Shown in pieces: positions 47,201 to 57,391 of a stretch of 64,000 bases of DNA (its first letter is position 1; every line of letters begins with the position of its first letter). Source of the DNA: Lycorma delicatula. Taxonomy: Eukaryota > Arthropoda > Insecta > Hemiptera > Fulgoridae. Below the pieces are notes generated by a model. The model ran no database searches, had not been told where the DNA came from, and was given only the letters and a program-made list of their open reading frames with translations. Made by a program: the position numbers and the translations under genes. Location of the stretch: positions 15,458,022 through 15,522,021 of the forward strand of contig NC_134465.1 in NCBI RefSeq assembly GCF_047948215.1. The letters are read 5' to 3'.

Positions 47201-48354
47201 ATTTTTTAAAAATGTTTTCTATTTAATAACATAAAAATTTATTTTAAAAAAAATTATGCAAAAATTTATTATCTTGTGAACGGTAAAAACATTTAAATAT
47301 TATCAAAATATAATTACAGTCTATTATTTTTTCCTATTTATATTGATCGAAAATAAAAAAAATATTTGGGTTGATTACAAACTGTTTTTATGAAATTTCC
47401 ACGTAGACGAAGATATCATATAGTACTGTTAATCTCATAACAACAGATTAAAGATAGCTAAAACAACTACGACAAAATGTCGCATCGTAAAGTAATAAAA
47501 GTATAACGAAAAACACAACGTCGATCGCATTATCCACGATCAGAATAATACGAAATTCAGGAATCTCCAGGAGAAATTTAAAGAAGATTTACGGAACTTA
47601 CACTAGTATATCAAATGTTCACCGCTTATTAATAGATCTCAAGATTAGACTAGATAAGGCTTTCTTTCAAGGGTTAAGAAGTTGCAAGGGCTGCTGTTGA
47701 AATCGTCATTTAATTTCATAAGGTTATTGTAAATTACGACTGTTGAATAACGCTAATGAAATTTGGATACTTTCATAACATAGGTATTAAAAAATATATA
47801 GCGCAACCAAGTTGAAAATCACTACATATTTATGATAAATATAAACGTAAGGTTATTTTTCAAAAATTGTTGGAGTTAATCGTTAATAAATTAATTATAT
47901 TTACATTAAGATTTAAAATTCGATGATCATTCTATTTGAAATCGAATACAAAAATAGCAAATGAATTGGAATGGATTGGCTCCGCCCGTTTGTACCGTTG
48001 CTACGAATACACCTAGATATTTGTTTCGCTTCGATTCTTAACGTTCACAAACGGATCGATTTCGATGATCCTTTATTTTTATCGTGCTGAGAACGGTTCC
48101 TCTGGTAGTTGTGTATTTAAACTAGGAACCGTTTGCACAGACCATTTGTGTATATTTTTAATACTTGATGTCGCAAACGGTCTCAGTGTTAAATTTGTTA
48201 TAAAGTTTAGCGTTGTATAAGTAATTTTAATGTAGTCAAAATAATTTCACATAGAAATTCAGGAAAATCGATCAAGCAAATTATAAACAAGAGAAAAAGA
48301 CTTATTTTTACTTTACTTTTATAGTATTAGTAATACTCTGTTATAGTAGTAATA
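44259..48354. other. Long AT-rich non-coding stretch
   Basis: No gene supported. It includes a strong hairpin at 46427-46466, listed separately, and short nested inverted repeats near 48090-48200 (AACGGTTCCT with AGGAACCGTT). Frames at 46.06-46.35 and 46.97-47.15 kb are AT-driven. Confidence 0.5.
46427..46466. repeat. Hairpin with 17-nt arms
   Basis: TGGCCTATAACCGTTGT (46427-46443) pairs with ACGACGGTTATAGGCCA (46450-46466) at 16 of 17 positions around the 6-nt loop AGTATT. It is clearly above the AT-rich background because the arms are mixed sequence. It is not followed by a T run typical of a terminator. Confidence 0.85.
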
Positions 48355-49724
48355 GGGTGTTCCAACTTAAAAAAGCCCCCGTCACTCAAAGGATTATACT
48401 AAAAATACATTTTTGTTAAGATGCGTATATCGGTGTGAGATGGGTAAATAATGATACATATGGAGCTGGAGTAGGGAGGACTGTCTACTGCCTGCATATT
48501 TGAGTACTTTCTTTCTTTTTCCTGTTTAGCCTCTGGCAACTACCGTTTAGATAATTCTTCAGAGGATGAATGAGGATGATATGTACGAGTGTAAATGAAG
48601 TGTAGTCTTGTACATTCTCAGTTCGACCGTTCCTGAGATGTGTGGTTAATTGAAACCCGACCGCTAAAGAAACACCGGTATCCACGATCTAGTATTCAAA
48701 TCCGTGTAAAAATAACCGGCTTTACTAGGACTTGAACGCTGTAACTCTCGACTTCCAAATCAGCCGATTTGGGAAGACGCGTTAACCACTAGACCAAGCA
48801 CATTTGAATACTGCCAGTCTGTATCGAGCATTGCCTTTTGAACAAGGTTGCGTAATGGTGTGTTGGTTTTCGTTAAAATGCTGTTAACTTTTGTAGAACG
48901 TGTATTCGTGATGGAAACTCATTTAGAAACAAAATCTCACGTTGAGTCTCGACAAACGTTCAGTGAAAAATTTGAAAAGGAAGCACCGGTGAATAGTGTT
49001 TTTCAGAAGTTAATTAAAAAATTTCGTGAAACGGGTTCAACGGGCAACAGGCAACAATGACATTTTTGATATTGTTTTTTTCACGGACGAATCGTGGTTT
49101 CACGTAGCTGGGTATTTTAACAGTCAGAACTGTAGGAACCTGGGGTGCTTAAAACCCGCAAAATTTCTTCGATTCTTCACTGCATTCACCAAAAATGGAT
49201 GTAGGTTGTGCAGTTTCAAGGCGACGAATAATAGCATCCTTGCTGTTTGAAAAAACTGGGGATGCTGCACTCTGCAAAGAAATTATCCAATATTTCATAG
49301 CCTTACTGCAAGAGAAAAAGCGTGAATTCTGGTTGCAACAGGATAGCGCCACAGCTCGCTCTTCTTCGGTGATACTACAAGATTTTTTTGGTGGAAAAAT
49401 GATTTCTAATTGATTAACCACCACTATGATCCCCTGATCCGTCTATTCCAGATTTCTTTCAGTAGAGTTATCTGAAACAAATTGTTTATATGAGTGATCC
49501 GTACACCGTGCTGGAATTGAAGACAAACAATACGATACCATCCAGTAAATAGATAGAGTACAGTTAATAAAGGTAGCCAAGAATACGGTCAAATGTGCGG
49601 ACAAGTGCATAGAAGTATGTGGACACACACACTTTTCTATAAATTAATATGTAAGTGTTTGCCGATAAACTGTGATTTAAAAACTAAACTAAATGATTAG
49701 AGCCTTTTTATGTTGAACATTCTG
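48355..49724 (+). mobile_element. Mariner/IS630-type element, nearly end to end, decayed
   Basis: The left end GGGTGTTCCAACTTAAAAAA and the inverted right end (CAGAATGTTCAACATAAAAA) are imperfect terminal inverted repeats, and the right end is followed by TA, the target used by this superfamily. Inside, a DUF4817-like DNA-binding part is read at 48890-49060 (SRQTFSEKFEKEAPVNSVFQ, then KLIKKFRETGS). It is joined after a loss of about 90 residues to the catalytic part: VFFTDESWFHVAGYFNSQN (first Asp, 49072-49130), AVSRRRIIASLLFE and FWLQQDSATARSS (second Asp). The frame ends GGKMISN at 49410, and the expected third Asp segment (SPDL-type) is not readable. RKVAKN-like remnants follow to about 49620. 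A SINE sits inside the left part. The element is dead. Confidence 0.75.
48509..48801 (-). mobile_element. Full-length tRNA-derived SINE inside mariner-like element
   Basis: On the minus strand: TGGTCTAGTGGTTAACGCG (A box), AAGTCGAGAGTTACAGCG with GTTCAAGTCC (B box), body ATCGTGGATACCGGTG and GGGTTTCAATTAACCACACA, tail GGTAGTTGCCAGAGGCTAAA and an A-rich end (CAGGAAAAAGAAAGAAAG). ATTTGAGTACT (48498-48508) and ATTTGAATACT (48802-48812) flank it, one mismatch in 11. It is the best-preserved SINE of the window and a good family reference. Confidence 0.9.
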
Positions 49725-49726
49725 TA

Positions 49727-51479
49727 GTTATCTACAGAGTCTCTGAATTAATTTTGTAATTTTTATCATACCGCAGGTGGTTTCTTGCTTTTGAATTTCT
49801 TACGATCAGCTGCTTCGGATACAGACTACCTCTGTTTTAAGTAAAACCGTAAATTTTAAAACAAAGTTTTTAAATAATTAAAACCGATATCATTTCTGTT
49901 TTAATTGGAACTTTTGAAGTTAGCGCTTAATTAATTGTTTTTATTTTCAATTCAGTCCTTGTAAAAAAAAAATTAATTTAAAGATTTGAAAGCGTATTGT
50001 TTTTTTTCTTTACGGAATTTTTTTTAAAATTTGTTTTGTTAAAAAAAAATATTTTACCCTAGTTTTCCTACTAGTATTGTTACTATTGTACTATTGGATA
50101 TACCATTTTTTTTTTCTTTCTTTTTTTATAGACCACTTAGCAGTAAAATCATTTTGAAATAGATATTAATCATTCAATTGGCCGACTGAAAGCTTTAGAA
50201 TAGTCAAAATAAAGAAGCTATTTAAAAATTAATTACAATTAGCGTAATTTAAAATAAGCGGAAATAAATTACAAATTAAATCATTACAAATAAATAATTT
50301 CGTAAAAGGTATAGTTTTTTAAAAATTTGAATCACCATCTCGTCAGCTTATTTTGGCCGTTAGGGTTAAATAATGGAATAGGTATCAGTTTATGACCAAA
50401 CATCAATGTAATTTGGTATACAGAGTTTTTATCAGGCATTGTAAATATTAAAATGAAAATAATTTAAATGTTTGCCGTAGTTTTGTATATTTTAGTAATA
50501 ATTACGTGATGTCTGTGTTACTATGCATGGAAGGTAATATTTTTTTAATAGTATTATGTGTAAATTAAGAACTTCGTGAGAACAATTTATTCGGTTTTGT
50601 ATGCAGATTAACTAATTGTTTGTTTTTTTTTACGTACATAACAATTGCAATAATCAGCAGTTCGATGTTGGTAGCCCTTTCTTAAATATTTAATTAATTC
50701 TTATTGTGTTATTAGTATACGACATGAATATGATATTTGATAATAATGATAATGATTAATTTTTAAATCGATGAATTATTTATTATAGTTCTTAGAATAA
50801 TAATTGTGACTCGTCTGGAAATATTTGTAATAGAAATATGTTAGAGTTTACGGTTTATCGAACAAGAATTCCTTCTAGGATAGCTTTAACAACACGCAGT
50901 TTCATTTTTCCCCTTTTTTCGTTGTACCCTAATATTTACCGTGCTAATCTGTGTTATCTCTTTATCGATAAATTTACGGCTTGAGTCCTTGCTTCATAAT
51001 AATATTAAAAAGTTTCTCGATTTATTTTCTTTTAACGTATTACTACATTTTTTTTTAAACGACCAAAACTAAAAAAAGTCTGATCGTTACATAATAATAC
51101 ATTATATAGAACACGGTCAGCAGCTGGTAGATGTATTACTGAAGAGGTAAACAAAATAAGTGCCCCAGAATTTGGTTGGATGGATGAAAGGAAATTATCG
51201 TGAAACTTTAATTAGATCAGGAAGTATCACAAAATACAAGATAAATAAAAACTAATGTTTACAATTTAAAAAATGATTTATCAGATATTAGGAAAGTAGA
51301 TATACGAAGATACTACTCGCAAAAAAAAATAATTCAAAAGTCAGAAAAAATTGATAAAAGGTCTTTGAATAAATATTTGCGAACACGTGGCCGCATGAAA
51401 TTCAGGATTTAAAAAATGTTTAATTAGTATTATTTACAAATTCGTCGATTTTTAAAAGTCTTCAATAATATATTTAAAA
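49727..51479. other. AT-rich non-coding stretch
   Basis: No gene or repeat recognised. Confidence 0.55.
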
Positions 51480-52614
51480 TAACAGCGGAAGCGTAATAAG
51501 GTCCTTTCTTGTATACTGAGATATTGCGCTTAGTTTTACGAATATAGTTCTGTTGTGTCCCTCTATGAATCAACCTTGCTGATGGTGAAGGGGCTTGAAT
51601 GCTCAGCGATACAGAGTAGCTGGTCCGAAGGTGCAACCGTATCGGAGAGGTATTTGTTGAGAGCCAGACTAAGGAATGATTCCTGAAAGAGGGCAGCAGG
51701 TGTTTCAGTAGTTGTTGAGGGCGTAGGTGAGAAAACGGCCGTATCAACATCACTCGACCTTCTGATTACTGCCCAGCTGAATGCAATAGAAAACTACAGC
51801 TGTTTTTATTTTTTTTTAGAAAATGTTGCTCTCTCCATTTTGATATAACAAAGAGAGACGCCTTCCTTGGTAAAATATTCCGGAGGTAAACTAGTCCCCC
51901 GTTCGGATCTTTGGGTGAGGACTACTAAGAAAGAGATCACCAGAAAATTAAAAAATAACATTCTAAGAATCGGAGCGTGGAAAGTTTGAAGTCTAAAAAA
52001 GGTCGGTAGGTTACAAATTTTCAAGAGGGAAATGGTCGGGTTAAATGAAGATGTAGTAAGAATTAGTTCGGTTTGGTGGGAAGAAAAAAACGCCTTCTGG
52101 TATGCTGATTTTAGAATAATTAACTCAACTTCAAATAAAGAGCAGGCAGGAGTAGGTTTCGTAATGAACAAGAAGATAGGGAACAGAGTAGTGTATTTCA
52201 AAATGCATAGCGATATAATCATCGTAATAAGGATAAAATCAAAACCTAAGCCGACAACGATTGTTAATGTCTATATGCCTAAAGATGCCCATAATGATGA
52301 TGAGAAGAAATTGTAGAAGCAATTACACACGTAGAAGGGGATGGACATTTAAAAAGTCGGAGATGGATTGCAAACATAGGAAAGGGCAAGGAAGGAATTA
52401 TTGTGGGTGAATACGGGCTGGGCAAAAGAGATGAAAGAGGGAACTGACTTATAGAGTTTTGCACGAAGTATAATGTAATAATTACCAACACCCAGTTTAA
52501 AAATTATAACAGAAGAATATACACGTGGAAATATACCGAAATGAAACGATTGGCACTAGATAAGGAATTTTGGATAGCTGCATAAAACCATTCAAATGAC
52601 TGAAGACAAAAAAA
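51480..52614 (+). mobile_element. RTE-like LINE copy with internal deletion
   Basis: A GC-richer 5' untranslated-like part (51480-51955) precedes the endonuclease domain: RIGAWKV, stop, SLKKVGRLQIF, then KREMVGLNEDVVRISSVWWE, GVGFVMNKKIGN and IVNVYMPKDAH. Past a frameshift near 52310 come KEGIIVGEYGLGKRDERGN, stop, then LIEFCTKYNVIITN and RRIYTWK, the end part of the domain. At about 52530 it jumps straight to the last coding segment, YTEMKRLALDKEFWIAA, stop, NHSND, then GACTGAAGACAAAAAAA. The whole reverse transcriptase is absent. The shared 3' end ties this endonuclease to the family at 40.4 kb. The 5' boundary is approximate. Confidence 0.8.
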
Positions 52615-52843
52615 CGTTTTGTTGTCCGGCTTTTTAGAAATGGATATTGTTTTTTTATTATTGTTTATCTACTATTTTTAGAAAAAAATTGCATATTCAT
52701 AAATATAAACAAAAGGATGCGTTATGTTTTTAGTTCTCTAATTATCGGTCTGGTTGATTCATATTTATAGAAGTAAAAACTAATCTCACAGCCCATTGGA
52801 GAAACGTTTTGAGGTCGCAGTAAAATATGATATACTTAAAACG

Positions 52844-53008
52844 TTTTTTTTTTTGTCTTCAGTCATTTGATTGGTTTGATGTAACTCTCCAAGATTCCCT
52901 ATCTAGTGCTAGCCGTTTCATTTCAGTATACCCTCTACATCCTACATCCCTAACAATTTGTTTTACATATTCCAAACGTGGCATGCCTACACAATTTTTC
53001 CCTTCTTT
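52844..53008 (-). mobile_element. Short 3' fragment of RTE-like LINE, minus strand
   Basis: Poly-T then GTCTTCAGTCATTTGATTGG, CAAGATTCCCTATCTAGTGC and CCTACACAATTTTTCCCTTC: the same 3' end as at 7.96 kb, cut at about 53008. It lies about 230 bp from the preceding copy in the opposite orientation. No clear target duplication. Confidence 0.85.
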
Positions 53009-56000
53009 AATAATTTATTATGATTACGTTTTAAGTAATCATTGAAAGCAATACAATACGATTTGATTTTGTTGAAAATGAAATCGATTTGATCATCAAA
53101 TCACCCAGAAATATAAAAACATAGAAAAGGCAAAGGCCATTATTTAATTGTAGAACTTAAAAAGATTTTTTTCAAGTTGTAAAATCCTTAATTATTCAAA
53201 AATGAATGATTAAATAAATAAAATAAAGATAATCTGTCGATACAAAGTTATAACAAAATTTAACGCAAGGAAAAATGAATCGGACCTAAAAGAGCAGAAA
53301 TTAAACTTTCTGAAATAAATACAAACAATTTTTAGAAAAGTTCCTCCAAAAATGTCAGTAGAAAAAAGGAAATCGTAACAAAATAACCAGAACTGTTGAA
53401 TATCTTTTAAAGTGACTCGATTCTACGTCTAAAGGAAAAATTTTTAAAATATACCCTAATTTAATCGCCTCTTTATCGATCTAATCCGATTTTCGTATTT
53501 TTTGGAAGCAGTGTTTTAGTTATTGAATGTTTTCCAGGCAATAAATACCTCAAAAGTTCCGATACTTTTAAATTCAAGAATGGCCGTAATCGGCCGTCGG
53601 GTTCGCCTCAAAACGGTCGCTAAAATAAAAAATTTGTAATAATCGTTACGCAAAAACTCTGTAAACTATCGAGTCGGTTGAAATATACAAACGTAAGGTT
53701 TACTAAAATGCATAAAACGTGTAAATATCGGTTTTGTAAATTTAGTAAAAGACCCCAAAATGGCGAAAAACTAATTTTTTAATAATTGGAAAAAATATGC
53801 CATAAAACCGCCAAAACACGAAATACTTTGTTAGAAATGAATTAGTAGATTTAACATTAGTAGATAGAACAGCAAAAACTATAATGTTCGTTCAGGAAAG
53901 TCTCACTAGACTTTTCATTGGTAACTGCTTTTTTATTTTTTATTTTAATAAATTTGATTATATCAGTTTATTCAGAATTAATTTCTCTACAAGTTTTAAT
54001 AGTAATATTTTACCTGTTTATTAGTCGTTCGACAAAATTCTTGTATTAAACTTAAAAAAAAATTATTTTTCGACGACGAATTTTTCTGTTCTACGTTGGT
54101 CATAGTGAAAGCTACGGAAGATAAACTTTTGAGACCCGTTTTATACGATTTTTCAGATCAAAAGACACAAGAAACCATCAACCTCATACTACGCCTAAAA
54201 AATTTCAGTACCATCTCATTTCACCGGGGGAACTGAAATCCGGGCAAAATTTTTCGTTAGCAGTAGTAACTCGATAACAAAGCGTTTTCGATTATATGTT
54301 ATATGAATTTTTTCCGTATTTCAAGCTATAAAGTCTCCAAATTATTTCACTTTCCTTCTGAATCACCTGTATACGTGCAAACTTTTGTAGCAAATTTCAA
54401 CGTTTTGGTACACGGGTTTTAGAAATACGAGGGAAAACCGTTTAGAAATAATATTGAATATCTCTCCGCCGCTAAATTCGATCGACTTAAAACACTGAAC
54501 TACTAAATAACTTAATAAGAAAATTACATAATCTGTACTTTCATCGTAGTACAGCTCAATTTTTTACGACCGTTGTACAAAAAGTAAAAAATTAATAACG
54601 GGGAAAATAATTCCTACACAGAATTTTTTTTTGAGTTTTCGAATAACTCCAGTTATTCCGGAAATATTATTCAAAATACATACCGATATTCGTACGTAAC
54701 GTACGTATATCTTCCGGAATTTTCTATAAACGTTTTTGTTTTATTTGGATTAAGGGATTCTTGAAAAGTTGACATTCGCAAAAACTCCGATAATTCATTA
54801 TTTATACCACCGCTAAACTTTCGCTTTACAGTTATATGCCGCTGTAGGAAAAATATAACCGAGAAACTAAAAATAGATTCTTCGAACCTATGTGCGTAGC
54901 GGGCAGTCTAAATTTGAGGCTAGGCGGTATACAGAATTTTTAAGATAAATTCACGATTTCTGTTGGGATTACCTAAAACGACAACAGTTACTTTTGTAAT
55001 TTTTTTATAATTATTCTAAAACGTACTTGTTTTGAAGTATTTTGTAGTACTAGTTATTATTATTTTTTTTTTTTACTTTTTTTATTGTTTATATTTTTTA
55101 CAGATTGTCTATTTATGATCGTTTAATAATCTGACTGTTCGTGGGTTAGACAAAGTTTTTTTGAAAATCGTTTTTGAGCATTAACCTTTTTAGTAATTAT
55201 TTTATTACGAATATATACGTATTCTTTTCGAAAACAAATTCATTCGTAAATCTTGTAATCTGCAACGTAATGAAATTTTGAATTCTGATAAAAATTCAAT
55301 TAAATACAGATAGTGGCATCAAAAACTGTTAAGCGATTACAAAAACAAGTCGTTAATTTTAAAATTTCATCATCAATATTGTTTGCCTCTTGAGAGAACA
55401 TTTAGTTCGTTGTTCAGGATGAAATCGCGTCCCGAGTTTCCTGCGGAAGTCCTAATTGGACCGTGTGGAATACAACATGCCTGTTCGTTACCCCTGCGCC
55501 TGCTAACTCTACGATTCTGCTTTTCTTTCAAACGATCTTTCTTTTCTATTTTTTTTTTAATTCGTTTTCTATATTCATCTTTGTCGCTCATATCTTTCAA
55601 AATTTTAAATGGGATAATAACTAGCAAGTTAATGATACTAACTCGACATCGTACGTACAATGAAATATCGTTTAATGTTCTTTTTAAAAATGGCGACCGT
55701 TTACCATAATCTTATTACTTCTCTCACGTTTTTTCGTTTAGTTCAACGTATCGAATAACCTTGAGATTTTCTGGTAGTTCTTAATAGACTAGATCTGTTA
55801 ACCTGAAAGCTAACCCCCCTTACTTATTAAAGTGCACAACCCCCTCGTTCGTGATTTCAGCACATATTTACTTTATTAATCTTTTTTTTATTAATTATAG
55901 TTTCTTTAATTTAGAAATATTTTTTGTATGAAAAACTCATTTTAGAGAGTAAAAAAAATTCTTTCTGAGATAGGCCACGTTAGACGTCATGTTTTCTTGG

Positions 56001-56116
56001 AAACGGTGTTATAAATTTGAACTATTAATCTTTTAAATAATCATCTATTAAAACTCGAATAAATTGTAGAAACAGCTACAGCGAGTATCAAAAAAATTCA
56101 TCCGTTCTCGAAAGCC
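53009..56116. other. Non-coding stretch
   Basis: No supported gene. Repeat family B lies at 54140-54300. Opposing frames of 95 and 108 codons at 55373-55709 overlap on both strands; neither has a recognised motif, though the plus-strand one could be a LINE tail. Confidence 0.45.
54140..54300 (+). repeat. Repeat family B, copy 2
   Basis: Ordered matches to 38998-39140: ATACGATTTTTCAG, CTAAAAAATTTCAG, ATTTCACCGGGG, CTGAAATCC and the TAGTAACTCG region. Non-coding and unnamed. Confidence 0.55.
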
Positions 56117-57230
56117 TTATTTTTTTAAAGAAATGAACATACCGTACAACCTTGCGGCAAATGATAAAATGCAGTTTAAGTATGAAATTTTACATACGCT
56201 TTTTACAAACGTTCTATTTAGATAGCCTCCGTCGGATGCACGGCATACATCTAGAACGACACATAAAACTTTTTTTATCTCATCCCGTGAGCAAGCGATC
56301 GTTTTTGGTATTACTGCAGCCGCCGCTATTGTTATGCGGTTTTGCATTTCGTCCACGTTGCTGGAAAAAGAGCGCAAAAACGGGATATTTAAAAAATCTT
56401 CAAGGAAAAAATCACAGACGTTGAGATCGGGAGACGATGGTGCCCGGCGGTGAAACGCAAAAAATCGTCAGTCCCCTTCGGCCGATCCATCATTACGGAA
56501 ACTTAGTGTTAAGATATGCTCGAACTTGTAAATGCCAGTGCGACAGTGCTCCTCCTGCTTGAAAATTAATTCGTTGTAAACTGCTTATAATTGCAGGAAA
56601 GGTCGGATATGATATTACCAGATCTGAAATTTCCGTTTCGTAATTTTCCATAAAAAAGTACGTACCCTAAGTCTTTTCTCTGGAAAGGGCTCAAGTGTTA
56701 TCCCCTTATGGAGAATTTCACTCGCGCTCGACTGTTGCTTGTGGCACCATCGATCCCCGTGTTGTGGCGACGTAAAAATTTTCTTTCGACTTAAAAAATG
56801 AACTCGAAAAGCGAATGAAAAATATCATCTCTTCTTGCTTGTCGAGGATGATTTCACAAAACAGGCGGTTGTTTATCACCTCTACGAAGGGATTGTATCG
56901 ATCGAATCCTATGCGGTTTAGCGATAACCTTCGCCACAAAACAAGCCGAACAGTCGTATGAAGAACGTCTGGCGAGGCGAGTGGACTTTCTCTGGCAAAA
57001 ACTCTCTGTCGAATGCTCAACGTGTTCGTCCGACACACGGGGCCGACCTGCGAATTTCTCTTAACATGATATCTTATTTCTTGAAACCTTTGGCCCCAAC
57101 ACTGAACGCTGTAAGAAGTTCGAGGTACAGTGCCGGAGTATCATCGACGAAAAACACGCAGCTCAGTCGTCACTTACTGACAGTTGTTGAAGGGGTGAAC
57201 GCAAAATGCTTTCTGTTGTGAGGCCACCAT
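56117..57230 (-). pseudogene. Third mariner/IS630-type transposase relic
   Basis: Minus strand. An ATG at 57230 gives VASQQKAFCVHPFNNCQ, stop, then FRR and later QRFQEI, matching the N-terminal DNA-binding start of insect IS630/mariner-like proteins. Further on, SDEHVEHSTESFCQRKSTRL and PHRIRSIQSLRRGDK (56860-57036) fit the second helix-turn-helix. The first catalytic region is scrambled near 56740-56840. Near the end (56300-56440) SSPDLNVCDFFLEDFLN keeps the third catalytic Asp, followed by DEMQNRITIAAAAVIPKT and LDVCRASDGGYLN, the usual C-terminus. Many stops and frameshifts indicate an old insertion. Terminal repeats were not found. Confidence 0.7.
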
Positions 57231-57315
57231 CTTGACGCAGATTGAAGAACACGTCACATGGTAGGCGCACCGAGTAAAACCATAGATTCACTTTCTAATG
57301 CGCTACATGGGTCCT

Positions 57316-57391
57316 TTGTTAGCGGTGAACGCCGCTAACAACTGTGAATTTAAATTCACAATTAAAATCGGATAAAATCTTTTATCCGATT
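57316..57391. repeat. Three consecutive perfect inverted repeats
   Basis: TTGTTAGCGG and CCGCTAACAA (57316-57341, 6-nt loop). TGTGAATTTAAATTCACA (57343-57360, an 18-bp palindrome without loop). AATCGGATAAAA and TTTTATCCGATT (57366-57391, 2-nt loop). All three are exact and lie within 76 bp, about 90 bp upstream of the transposase relic start. Confidence 0.9.

Noticed and set aside
52827..53045. 72-codon plus-strand frame
   Set aside because: Antisense shadow of an RTE-like 3' end; similar shadows exist near 7.9, 14.8 and 41.0 kb.
55373..55709. Opposing 95- and 108-codon frames
   Set aside because: They overlap on opposite strands and neither shows a family motif; a LINE tail is possible but not supported enough to call.
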